Of a stretch of 64,000 bases of DNA, positions 23,743 to 33,948 are shown in pieces. Source of the stretch: Falciphora oryzae (lineage: Eukaryota > Ascomycota > Sordariomycetes > Magnaporthales > Magnaporthaceae); contig JNVV01000024.1 of the NCBI GenBank assembly GCA_000733355.1, forward strand, positions 203,865 to 267,864. The letters are read 5' to 3'. Numbering within the stretch: position 1 is the stretch's first letter; each line of letters begins with the position of its first letter. Below the pieces are notes generated by a model. That model was not told the origin of the DNA. It saw only the letters and a program-made list of their open reading frames with translations, and made no database searches. A program made the translations under genes and the position numbers.

Positions 23743-25656
23743 ATGCCTACGGTCCACCTCCTGGATTATGTCGCCGGCAACGTCCGCAGTCTTGCCAACG
23801 CCATCGAGAAGGTTGGCTACGAGGTAGAATGGATCAGGACCCCTGAGGAGATCGCCAATGCTGATGTATGTATTCCCCGGCTCTGATTCCATCTTGCCTT
23901 TAGTGTACGGTTTGTCTGGCATACCTACGCAACATGACTCTGTCTCGCTAAAATTTCCACCTAGAAACTGATCCTCCCCGGCGTAGGCAACTTCGGCCAC
24001 TGCCTGTCGCAATTGGCGAGTGCCGGCTTCCTGCCTGCCATCCGCAAGCACATCGACGATGGAAAGCCATTTATGGGCATCTGTGTCGGCCTGCAGGCCC
24101 TCTTCACCGGCTCGTCCGAGGACCCGGGCTGCCAGGGGCTGGGCCTGATCGAGGGCTCCCTAGACCGCTTCGACGACACCGACAAGGCCGTGCCGCACAT
24201 CGGCTGGAACAACGCCGCCGTGGCCGGCTCCAACCAATTGGGCGGCCCGGCGCTGTACGAACTTCGTGAGTCCTCGAAGTACTACTACGTTCACTCATAC
24301 AAGCGCCCATACGTCCCCGGCGAGCTCGAGGACCAAGGCTGGACCGTGGCGACCGCCAAGTACGGCACCGAGGTGTTCGTCAGCGCCGTCGCGCGCGATA
24401 ACGTGATCGCGACGCAGTTCCACCCGGAGAAGAGCGGCGTCGCGGGCCTGCGCGTTATCCGGTCCTTCCTGACGGGCGAAGGCGCTGCGGGCCTGCGCGC
24501 CATCCTGTCTCCCCCAGCGGGCGAGGGCGCCGCGAGCCCGCGCGCCGCCCGTCGCTCCCTGTTGGGCAAGAGCGCCGCAGGCCTGCGCGCCGTCGGATCC
24601 TTCTTCCGGTCCTGCCTGACGGGCGGTGACGCCGCCAAGCCGAGCTCCCATAGCGTCTCCTCCCCGGCCGCCACCGTGCCGACGACGGCGGGTGGTCTCA
24701 CGCGGCGCGTCATCGCCTGCCTCGACGTGCGCACCAACGACGCGGGCGACCTGGTCGTGACGAAAGGCGACCAGTACGACGTGCGCGAGAAGGACGACGC
24801 CCGCGGCGTCCGCAACCTCGGCAAGCCCGTCGACCTGGCGCGGCGCTACTACGAGCAAGGGGCCGACGAGGTCACCTTCCTCAACATCACCTCGTTCCGC
24901 GACTGCCCGCTCGCCGATCTGCCCATGCTCGAGGTCCTGCGCCTCACCTCAAAGACGGTGTTTGTGCCCCTGACCGTCGGCGGCGGCATCCGCGACACGG
25001 TCGACGTCGACGGCACCAAAGTCCCCGCGCTGGACGTGGCAAAGATGTACTTCGCCTCGGGCGCCGACAAGGTCAGCATCGGGTCCGACGCCGTGACTGC
25101 CGCCGAGGAGTATTACGCGCGCGGCGGCACGCTCGCCGGCGACACGGCCATCGAGCAGATCAGCAGGGCCTACGGCAACCAGGCCGTCGTGGTGTCGGTC
25201 GACCCGAAGCGCGTCTACGTGGCGGCGCCGTCCGACACGCCCCACGCCACCATCAAGACGGCGTCCCCGGGCCCCAACGGGGAGGGGTACTGCTGGTACG
25301 CGTGCACGGCGAAGGGCGGGCGCGAGACGCGCGACGTCGACGTGGTGCAGCTGACGCGCGCCGTCGAGGCCATGGGGTGCGGCGAGATCCTGCTCAACTG
25401 CATCGACCGCGACGGCACCAACAGCGGCTTCGACCTCGAGCTCGTCGCACAGGTCAAGGAGGCCGTCCGTATCCCCGTCATCGCCTCGAGCGGCGCCGGC
25501 TGCCCGGCCCACTTCGAGGAGGTGTTCGCCAAGACGACCACCGACGCCGCCCTCGGCGCGGGCATCTTCCACCGCGGCGAGTACACCGTCAAGCAGGTCA
25601 AGGATCACCTGGCCCAAGAGGGCCTCATGGTTAGGCAGTTCGAGGGGGATTTATAA
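23743..25656 (+). CDS. HIS7: Imidazole glycerol phosphate synthase, glutaminase-cyclase fusion (HisHF)
   Basis: Two exons, 23743..23865 and 23965..25656, joined at GTATGT...TAG; product 604 aa. The N-terminal class-I glutaminase starts [17 protein letters not shown], has the nucleophile Cys in [10 protein letters not shown] and the His/Glu pair in ATQFHPEKS. The C-terminal HisF barrel starts [12 protein letters not shown] (catalytic Asp) and includes [26 protein letters not shown] (second catalytic Asp) and ASSGAG. It converts PRFAR plus glutamine to IGP and AICAR, the fifth step of histidine synthesis, linking to purines. It is longer than the usual roughly 550 aa because the interdomain linker holds four tandem 15-residue repeats. 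Expected to be under cross-pathway control. Confidence 0.96.
24436..24627 (+). repeat. Four tandem 45-bp in-frame repeats in the HIS7 linker
   Basis: Units at 24436-24480, 24481-24525, 24526-24570 and 24571-24627 (the last with a 12-bp insertion). They encode G-A-A-G-L-R-A-like 15-mers; the first unit resembles the normal linker after HPEKS. Confidence 0.85.
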
Positions 25657-26217
25657 AGGGAGAACCTCGGCGAAAAGAAGCTGGTGATATTGAGCGATCC
25701 TATGAGAGTTTCCTTGCAAGTTGATATCTAGACTAGAAGAACAAAAGCAAAAGAGCAGGACGAGTCGTTTTTTTGAGAGCTGTCGGTTCCGGTAGGCATC
25801 TGTATTGTACTTGACTTGAGTCCTCCTTCATATCCGTTTTAGAGTCGCTTTTTTTTTTTCCCCTCCTTGTGACGCCTAGCTGGATGTAAAACAGAGACGC
25901 TCCTGATACGTGAATCCGGCCTTTTGTGTCATCTCCAACATGGACAAACTCGACGCGCTTTCAGACTTGGTAAAGCGGCTGCCCGCTGACAGAAACAAGC
26001 GCTGATGATCCATCCGGCATGGGAAGAGAGAAAAATAACAACATGCGACGAAGAGTGCGAGCGACTTTTGGCGCAACTTTCGAATGCAAAACACCAGAAC
26101 AGAAAACTAATCGCGCGGCAGGCAAGAAGAGAAAAACGAACGTTACGAAATAGAGTACAACATAATCGTGAAAGCGTGGAATAACGGTCAAAAAAGAGAA
26201 AAGATGACGAGGACCCT
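25657..26217. other. Convergent spacer HIS7 / antizyme
   Basis: 561 bp between two stop codons. Presumably both 3' UTRs; no gene or repeat recognised. Confidence 0.6.
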
Positions 26218-27339
26218 TCAGTCCTCGTATGCCATGAACAGCCACCTTGGACTTGTGACGTCTAGGGCACCGCCGGCATAGTGGTCGAGCGAGGCCAGCG
26301 AGAAGCCAGCCCACTGCAGACCCCTCATCAGACTCTTGGACTCCCCTTCCGGTATTTCACGGTCAATGGCGATGACGACCTTGGAGCAGCCAAGCGGCCC
26401 GTCGGCCAACTCCATAATCGCAATGAGCCTGCAGACAAGATCGACCTCGGTTAGCATCGGCATGGGAAAGGGTAGTGTCTGGGGCTGGAGTCAATCAAGG
26501 CTGAAAACTTACGCCTGCTTCAGGTCCCGGCCAACGACGGCCATGTCGAAGAAGACAAAGGCTGATTTCTCGCCGTTGTCGTCCTCGACCAGGAACCCAC
26601 GGAAGCCGGCGCCGCCGACATAGTCCCATATCTCCATCCAGGCCACGACGTTAGCGTCGCCGGCGCCGTAGCTGCGGACGAACCGGCCCTGGTCGGGGAA
26701 CGGGTAGTCGTTCGGCGGCGGGGTGCTGAGCTGCCCGTTGTTGGAGTAGTGACTGTCGTAGTGGTGGTGGTTTTGTTGGTGATGATCATAGACACCCGTC
26801 AGGCCGGAGCCGCGCGGTGCCGCGTCCCGCTCATCCCGGAACACGGCTCGCACGGTCTCGCAGAAGAACCTCTCACATTCTTCCCTGATGCGTGATGTCG
26901 CCCCCCTTCGCTGCCTAGTGTTGTTGTTGCTGTTCCTGCCGGCGCCACCAGGGCCGGCGTTGTTGGTCGTCGTCGCGGAGCGCTGCCTCTTGGATGACTT
27001 GTGGGTCAGGGCGAGCTCGTTGTCCGACGTTATGGCTGCGAGGGGGGGACTTGTTGGTGGCGACGGTAGTCCTGAGGAAGGGACCTCAGGAATACCACTC
27101 TGCCCCTGCCACGACGCGAACGATAGCGTGAGTTAGTTTGGAGGTTCTCTGTGGGTGGATGAAACAGGGGACGGGGGGGCCAACGAACCAGTCACGCTCG
27201 TGGTGCAGTAGTGGAGGCCGCGAAGCGAGGCCGAAGAGTCGACGAGGTAGCAGCTGGCAAGGACATTCGCCTGGCGGGCGGCGGCGTCCTCGCCGTAATT
27301 ACTACTACTGTAATTGGATTCCTGTTTCATTGGCGCCAT
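26218..27339 (-). CDS. Ornithine decarboxylase antizyme, +1 frameshift gene
   Basis: Exons 27339..27189, 27105..26513 and 26428..26218. ORF1 begins MAPMKQESNYSSSNYG and reaches ...GAEWYS followed by TGA after 56 codons. Slipping +1 on TCC-TGA continues as EVPSSGLPSPPTSPPLAA and gives 317 aa in total. The C-terminal part (FRGFLVEDDNGEKSAFVFFD, SKVVIAIDREIPEG, GLQWAGFSLASLDHY, RWLFMAYED) has the antizyme fold pattern. Antizyme binds ODC monomers, blocks polyamine synthesis and sends ODC to the proteasome; polyamines raise the frameshift rate, closing a feedback loop. The last intron (GTAAGT...CAG) is sound. The first intron's donor is less certain: GTTCGT at 27188 keeps ORF1 open to the shift site, whereas GTGACT at 27195 would fuse the frames without shifting. 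ORF1 could also extend further upstream, since the frame stays open. Confidence 0.82.
27086..27091 (-). promoter_or_regulatory. Programmed +1 ribosomal frameshift site TCC-TGA
   Basis: Context on the minus strand is TGG TAT TCC TGA GGT CCC. Antizyme genes in animals and many fungi shift at UCC-UGA, and the preceding UGG and following GGU CCC resemble that consensus. The zero frame ends here and the +1 frame carries the ODC-binding domain. Inferred from sequence; not tested. Confidence 0.78.
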
Positions 27340-30279
27340 TGTTTCTGCTGGTTGATGCCACTTTCGGGGGTGTCTTTTTTTCTTCTTGAGGGGAGGTCGG
27401 GGCTCGGCCGGAATTGGATTTTTCGGACTGGCGGTGACGGTCGAATGGCCGGAGGTCGATGTGAATACCGAAGACGGGTCGCTTGACGGCAGGTGGCCAG
27501 ACAAACCGGCAGTTGGGACGGGAGCCGGGGGTTTCACGAGATATTTATCGTGGTCGGTCTGGGGGTGCTTTGGCGTTGACTCAGGTTGGACGTTGGAGAG
27601 CTGGGAGAGCCGGAAGAAGTGAGACACTTGGGGATTCAGAAGTGGACGGGAGTGCAGGAAGCAGCTAGAAAAGCGGAGAAGGCCTTGGGTTTTTGACACG
27701 GCTGTGCGGGCGGTGGCAATGAAATTTTCCTGGTTCCCCGCTTTCTCGGGCGTTTCCAGAGCTGCGGGCGTCTGAATGGGGTCCGCCGAAAGCGTGCGGC
27801 GCCCAAGAGGCCGGATTTCCAGGCCCTTCCTCCACGTGGGAAGCGCTAGAGGGACTCCGTTGTGATGCACTGTCGCGCTGCAGATGCGGGCCCAAAGTCA
27901 ATCAACACGCACCATCCTGGGCGGCTTCCTCATTGAGGCCTCATTCTCTGTGGCCAAGGCAGACACGAAGAAAAACGTGCCAGGAATGCCGCGTTGCCGT
28001 TATCTATCGCCGCCCGCCGGCTTGTGATTGCCGCCATAGAACGTGGAGTGAATGGTCCGCGCTCGCCTGGGTGGATGGCTCGATGGCAGGTGAGATTTGC
28101 GCGCGGAGCTCCCTGTCCCACGAATGGCACCATCTCCAGTCAGCGCACTCTGCCGTCTTGGGTTCTCGCCCACAGCCCAGCCGGCGCAGCAAGTCGTTTG
28201 CATTTTCTCAGCTAAATTTACCTCACGTTTGCACCCCGTTTTAGGTAACCTAATTGGCGGCAGAGGCTGCCATGTGACCTTTTCCGTCCCAAGTTTCAGC
28301 TCCTGTGCATTCCATGCCGTGTGCCAAACAGGGAAGGGCCCTCGTTTTTTTATTTGCTGCTTTTCTTTGGCCAGCCGCGCTGCTTGGGAGTCGCTTGCAC
28401 GGCGGGCGGCTGTGCGGTTGAGACGTTGCGAACGTAAGGGAAAGAGTTCTTTGACTCGCAATGATCAAAGCCTGATGCCACGTCCGCCGCGCGTGCGTCG
28501 GCCAAGCCAGAGGATGGGTCTGGGCTTGCAAGCGCCTTTGTTGTGGGCACAGACCAGTGTTGGACAATTTGGACCCAGAGGCACGAGCCAGAGTGCTGGC
28601 GATAGCATCCCAGCTTACCGGCCCCACGGACAACGCCTATCATACAGCCTAGATCCATGGCTCTATTCATTATTCTTTAATTCAACCCCTTTTTCACGAA
28701 CCCCCCTATCCATGCCTCTATTGATTGCGTTTATCTTTGCTACAGATTGCGTCGTGGCTCATGAACTTGTCCTTGCTAGGGGTTCACTTGTCTCGGTGTA
28801 ATAAATGCCACCTCGATTCTTTGCTTGCCACTTGGACTCTGCAGAGTATGTCGTATTCAGCTGGCAGGAGTCGTAGGCAAGAGGGCGAGACGACGACTCC
28901 GACATCGAGAATAGGCTGAAGTTCCCCTCCCCGAATTAACTTTCGCTGGACTCGGATGGAATCTTGCAGCTGAAGCGGGCACTGGCCGTCTCGGAGCCTG
29001 ACGGACGATCTGATCTGCCTGCCGGCAGGTGGCCACGACCCCGCCGTCCGTAGGCTGGGTGTCGGCCCAAAGCATAAAATGAACCGACAAGCTTCGGGGT
29101 CAGAGTCATCAAAGACAGAGAAAAGAGTGCGTCTTGCGGCATCAACCTGGGCCAGCTTGACAACACCCCCTCCTCACCAGGGACTGCCGGCCAATGCACC
29201 ATGGCAAGTCCCGGCCGAGAAGGTCACCCCGGCCTGTCCAAGTGGACCGACTGTGGAGGCGCTGTTGTCACCCACACCCCTCTCCAGTCCCCTTCTCTGG
29301 CAGTGATATCGGCTGAGAAAGAAAAGAAAGGAAACGAACAAAAAAGACCGTCACGTTATGCATCCAGGGTGGGTTCGGGTGGGTGGGCTTCACTGCTGTG
29401 GTTGGGTGGGTGCTGCCGCTGATATGGATCACGCAGCTGTTTTTTTTTCTGATCGCCAGCGACACCCCAGGCAGTCAGGCGAACGGCAGGCGATCAAGGC
29501 AGGCCTGACAGCGCGGGCCTCCATCCAATACCCAACCCTGGGCCCTGCTGGCACCCAGCCAGTAAAAAATAAAATAAAATCGTTGATCGTCTCTGGTTCT
29601 TCTCCCTCATATTGTTTTTGTGTGTATTTTTGACTTGATTGCAAAAGGGTACCCTCACCATTCATCCGCGTCTCTCTTAGTTGTAGATCCATAATCCTCC
29701 ACTCCATCCAACAAGTCGCAAAGTCAGGCTGGCGGTCTGGCCTGTCGACGTGACGTCAGCGTCTCGCACGCCCGGATCGCGGACGGCATGAAACATTGAG
29801 CACCTGCGAGCCCGACCTTATTTTTTCGCCTTGTTGGACGGACGGCTGCGTCGCTCTCGGACTCGCCTTTGCTGGCCCGAGACCCATTTCGAGGCCCAGT
29901 CCATCCTCGTCACACGGAGCGTGCTCCCCAGACCCCATCATTATCTCCGGCGGTTCCGGCGGCTTACACAGCGTCCCAGCCCACCCGACCACCACCACCT
30001 GGACAAGTCAAGCAAGCAAGCACAGCACGAACGCAACGCAAGCTCCCTGGCCCGTGGTCGGGCGCCAGTGCAGCCTTTTTTTTTTTTTTGCCCGCCCACT
30101 CATCGATCCGATCAGGCACGCGAGAGGGGAACGCACACGCCTCTCTGGGGCACTTGCTTCTCTCGCACCTTGATTTGTTTGGCTGGATTTCTAATACCTC
30201 CCTTTCTGTACTCCCTTCCCACCCCCTCCGCCTTTTAGCACTCCCGTCTTTTATTCTTCCCCTCTCCCTTTCGCCCCAA
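27340..30279. other. Divergent intergenic region, antizyme / Yippee protein
   Basis: About 2.9 kb. The antizyme side stays open in frame for over 170 codons upstream of the chosen ATG, probably a long 5' leader. The Yippee side is CT-rich just before its ATG. Random-looking open frames elsewhere; no recognised gene. Confidence 0.5.
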
Positions 30280-31419
30280 ATGGAAAGCGCGTACTACGTC
30301 GACACGGGTTTGCTTTCCCCCGACGCGACGGGTATCCAGATCATGTCCATCTTCGGCTCCAGCACCGTGACCAGCAACAACGGCAGCAGCAGGGGCAGCC
30401 GCTCCTCTGCGGCCGCCTCCGCCGCTGCCAAGCCCTCCACGGCCGCTGCTCCGCCCTTCCCCACATTCCTGCTGCCCGCCCTGCCGCTGCAGCTGTTCCG
30501 CCGCCGACAAAGACGCCAGCAGCAGCCGTCGTCGCCGTCGGTCGCGGACAATAGTAATAATACCCGAGCGGATGAGGATTATGAGGAGGGCAGTGCCAGC
30601 GACGACGACGATGAGGAGGGCGCGCCGCCGTCGCTGAGCAGCTCCGTCGACTCGGCCCCATCGGACGCAAGCAGCACAGATGTGGCGCAGCACCAGCGAC
30701 GGCGACGGCGCCGCCTGGCGCCGCCGACGCCCGCGACGCTGCGCTGCGGCATCTGCGCGACGGACCTGGCGTTCGCGTCGCAGATCGTGTCCAAGGGCTT
30801 CACGGGGCGGCACGGGCGCGCGTTCCTCGTCGCGCCCGCGTCGCCCAGCAACCTACCCCCCGCAGGGCGGCTGTCGTCGGCGGCAGCAGCAGCAGCAGCA
30901 GCAGGAGATGGGGAGCTCGTCAACATCAAGATCGGGCGGTCCGAGAACCGGCAGCTCGTGACGGGGTCGCACGTGGTAGCCGACATCAGCTGCCGCGTGT
31001 GCGGCACAAAGGTCGGGTGGAAGTACGTCGACGCGCGCGAGTCGCAGCAAAAGTACAAGGTCGGCAAGTTCATCCTCGAGACGGCCCGCGTCGTCGCGTG
31101 GCGCGGCTGGGAGGCGGGGCCGCTGCCGCCGGCGGCGGATGACAGCGACGGCTTTGACGACGGGGACGATGACGATGGCCTGGACTACCAGGAGGATGAG
31201 GATGATGACGCGAGCGCGTGGTCCGCCGACGAGGGGACTCAGTCCACGAGGCCGAGCACCGCCACCAGCGGCCAGAAGGACGAGGCCGACGATGGCCCCA
31301 TCTTGTTCGACTCGGACGACGACGACGAGTGCGAGGACATCTTCGCCGGCACGTGGAACGCGGAGACTGTCGCGAAGCGGCGGAAGATGAGGCGGGCGCT
31401 TGTCGGTCGGAGGGTGTGA
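30280..31419 (+). CDS. Yippee/Mis18-type zinc-binding domain protein with acidic tail
   Basis: Single exon of 379 aa. The Yippee fold is marked by two CxxC pairs, LRCGICATDLAF and ISCRVCGTKVGWKY, with the typical strands between (SKGFTGRHGRAFLV, GRSENRQLVTGSHVVADI) and after (KYKVGKFILETARV). An Ala-rich insertion splits the first half. The N-terminal 150 residues are low-complexity with a poly-Arg run, and the C-terminus is Asp/Glu-rich (DSDDDDECEDIF) ending in basic KRRKMRR. The domain binds one zinc; yeast Moh1 and animal Yippee proteins are relatives, and the molecular role is unknown. The frame stays open upstream to 29869, but that part is CT-rich leader-like, so the ATG at 30280 (MESAYYVDTG) is preferred. 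Confidence 0.75.
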   Translation: MESAYYVDTGLLSPDATGIQIMSIFGSSTVTSNNGSSRGSRSSAAASAAAKPSTAAAPPFPTFLLPALPLQLFRRRQRRQQQPSSPSVADNSNNTRADEDYEEGSASDDDDEEGAPPSLSSSVDSAPSDASSTDVAQHQRRRRRRLAPPTPATLRCGICATDLAFASQIVSKGFTGRHGRAFLVAPASPSNLPPAGRLSSAAAAAAAAGDGELVNIKIGRSENRQLVTGSHVVADISCRVCGTKVGWKYVDARESQQKYKVGKFILETARVVAWRGWEAGPLPPAADDSDGFDDGDDDDGLDYQEDEDDDASAWSADEGTQSTRPSTATSGQKDEADDGPILFDSDDDDECEDIFAGTWNAETVAKRRKMRRALVGRRV

Positions 31420-32107
31420 GAGAGAGGGAGTGGACGAGACCTGACGACGAACGATTGCTAAACAAATTTGATACCAGTACGCTTAGTACCAGGATGCGTT
31501 ATACCAACCGCCTTTTGCTCCTCGCGAGCGGGCGGCTCACCGGTGGGATGGACGGGATTTTGCGGAGTTCAAGCTGCGTTTTATCGATACCTCGGGGGAT
31601 AACTGGCGTTTTTGTATTTTCTTCTCTATGCTCTGATCGCTCCTTAATGACATGACAAATAGCTAGGACATCCCGACCGCGTCGGGAGGGATATAATATC
31701 GAATGGCAGGATCCACGAATCAGCCTAGTTTAATGCCTCGACATTTGCTGTGTCGCCGCGCCCTCTGCCCAGGTTTCACCGGAGGCAGTTATAGTGTTAG
31801 AAGCGTAGCTGCACTTGGCATTTCAATCTGCAGCATCAAAAAAGTCGTGATTAATATCGCCTTCCCTTCACAACCATTATGTAATTGAACCTTGACTAGG
31901 AACACGAATCCTACGATCCTTGGCCCGCCGAGATCCTCGGTCCTGCGGGTTACTCCATATCAGGTTGGTACAACAAGAGCGAGAACATGTGTCCCGTGGG
32001 CTCTTAGAAGGCTGTGTGCCAGTAGTCACGAGAATACAATCCGGGGTAATTACATGTATTCTCAAGATCACAACTACGTAGTTAATGGTAATCGACTTCT
32101 TTTTTAC
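31420..32107. other. Convergent spacer Yippee protein / dipeptidase
   Basis: 688 bp between two stop codons; no gene recognised. It holds both 3' UTRs and a somewhat AT-richer stretch. Confidence 0.6.
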
Positions 32108-33948
32108 TTAGTTCTTGGGCTCCTCAGCCACGTAGTGTAGGTACGCGCCAAGAAGCTTGATGCCCTCGATGTAGTTGCGCTTGTCAAGCTTCTCGTTGAT
32201 CGAGTGGGCGCCGTCGGTGGAGCTTCCCATGGGAAGCAGGAGGACGTTCTTGCCTGTGGCCTGCTCAAAGGTGAGGGTGACGGGAATGCTGCAGGCTACG
32301 TGTTAGCGATCGTATCTTGGTGCATATCAACCGGAGCCGGTGAATTAGTGGCTAAGACATACCTACCACCCTCGCGGGTGAAATCGGGGGCAACACCCCA
32401 CACGCGCTCGACGGCCTTGGCGGCGGCCGTGAAGTTCCAGTGGTTGGGGCTGGCAACCCACCACTTGCCCGTGTGCTGGGCGTAGACCCTGAGGGTGTTC
32501 TTGCTACCGAGCTTGGCGAACTGCTCCTTGACGTACTTGTACACGAGTTCGTTCGTCTTCTCGATCTCCATGTCGGGCACGGTCCGGATGGAGAACTTGC
32601 CGATGACCTTTGCGGGAATGACCGTCTTGGCCCCGGGCGCCGAGAAGGCGCCCTCGACGCCGTGGAGCGACAGCGAGGGGTAGCGCCAGCGCGCCATCAG
32701 GGTCGGCTTCTTGTCCTCGAAGATGGTCGTCTTGGAGCCGAGCGACTCGTGCAGCGTCTCCATGGTGAAGGAGATGTTGTCGTACAGAGTCTCCTCCTCG
32801 GCCGTCACGGGGGCGACCTGCTCGTTGATGCCAGGGATCAGGATCTTGCCCGAAGTGTCCACTAGCGTGCCCAGCACGCGCACCAGATCCGTCATGGGCT
32901 CCTGGGCGGTGCCGCCAAAGACTCCCGAGTGCAGGTCGGCGCCAGGTCCGCTAATCTCGACGCTGTAGTAGTTGCAGCCACGCAGGCCGTAGGTCAGGCA
33001 GGGCTTCTCGGTGCCGAGCCAGTAGTTGTCCGAAATGCAGACAGCCTCGGCGTCCTTGAAGAACTTGGGGGCCTCGGCCACGATCAGGTCGTCAAGACCC
33101 TCGGAGCCGTACTCCTCCATACCCTCGAAGNNNNNNNNNNNNNNNNNNNNNNNNNNNNNNNNNNNNNNNNNNNNNNNNNNNNNNNNNNNNNNNNNNNNNN
33201 NNNNNNNNNNNNNNNNNNNNNNNNNNNNNNNNNNNNNNNNNNNNNNNNNNNNNNNNNNNNNNNNNNNNNNNNNNNNNNNNNNNNNNNNNNNNNNNNNNNN
33301 NNNNNNNNNNNNNNNNNNNNNNNNNNNNNNNNNNNNNNNNNNCTCGGTGCCGAGCCAGTAGTTGTCCGAAATGCAGACAGCCTCGGCGTCCTTGAAGAAC
33401 TTGGGGGCCTCGGCCACGATCAGGTCGTCAAGACCCTCGGAGCCGTACTCCTCCATACCCTCGAAGCACATGAGCAGGTTGACGGGGAAGTCAACGCCAG
33501 CTTTCTGGTGGGCCTCGATGGCGTTGAGCCAGCCGAGCACGGGGCCCTTGTCGTCGGTGCTGCCGCGGCCAAACATGCGGCCGTCGGAGCCGACGGTGAG
33601 GTCGAAGGGCTCCGTGGCCCAGCCGTCTGACTTCTCGGCGGGCTGGACGTCGTAGTGGCCGTAGACGAGGATCGTGCGCTTGGCGGGGTCGGAGCCGTAG
33701 CGGGCCAGGACAACCGGCGGCAGGTCCAGCGCCGGGTTATCGGGCTGCTTTCCGAGCGGGCGCAGCTCGACGTGGGCGCCGAGGGTCTTGAGCTCCGACT
33801 CGAGGAAGTGAGCCATACGAACGACATCGGGTCGGCGGGCGGCGTCCGAGGACACGGAGGGGATGGCGACGGCCGCGCGGAGCCTCTGGATGAAGGCGTC
33901 CGACAGGTTGTCGACCTGGGAGAAGAAGGAGTCGAGCTGGGGAGCCAT
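32108..33948 (-). CDS. M20-family metallodipeptidase (Dug1/CNDP-like), interrupted by an assembly gap
   Basis: Exons 33948..32363 and 32288..32108, joined at GTATGT...CAG to restore [15 protein letters not shown]20 metal ligands are visible: VYGHYDVQP (His and Asp), GRGSTDDKG (bridging Asp), [10 protein letters not shown] (Glu-Glu), and [11 protein letters not shown] near the C-terminus. Removing the N gap plus one of the two identical 124-bp flanks (336 bp) leaves 476 aa, the usual length for Dug1/CNDP2. The enzyme hydrolyses dipeptides such as Cys-Gly from glutathione breakdown in the cytosol. The frame is open for 101 more codons upstream (to 34251), Arg/Ser/Thr-rich and acid-poor, so a mitochondrial form is possible; MAPQLDSFF at 33948 is chosen by family similarity. 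Confidence 0.92.
33131..33342. other. Assembly gap (212 N) flanked by an exact 124-bp duplication
   Basis: The 124 bp at 33007-33130 reappear at 33343-33466, directly on each side of the N run. This is what a failed contig overlap looks like, not a biological insertion. Confidence 0.92.

Noticed and set aside
29869..30279. 137-codon upstream extension of the Yippee protein
   Set aside because: CT-rich leader translated into Pro/Ser/Leu-rich sequence; no conserved feature, so treated as 5' UTR.
33131..33342. Insertion within the dipeptidase gene
   Set aside because: Run of N with identical flanks on both sides; an assembly artefact.
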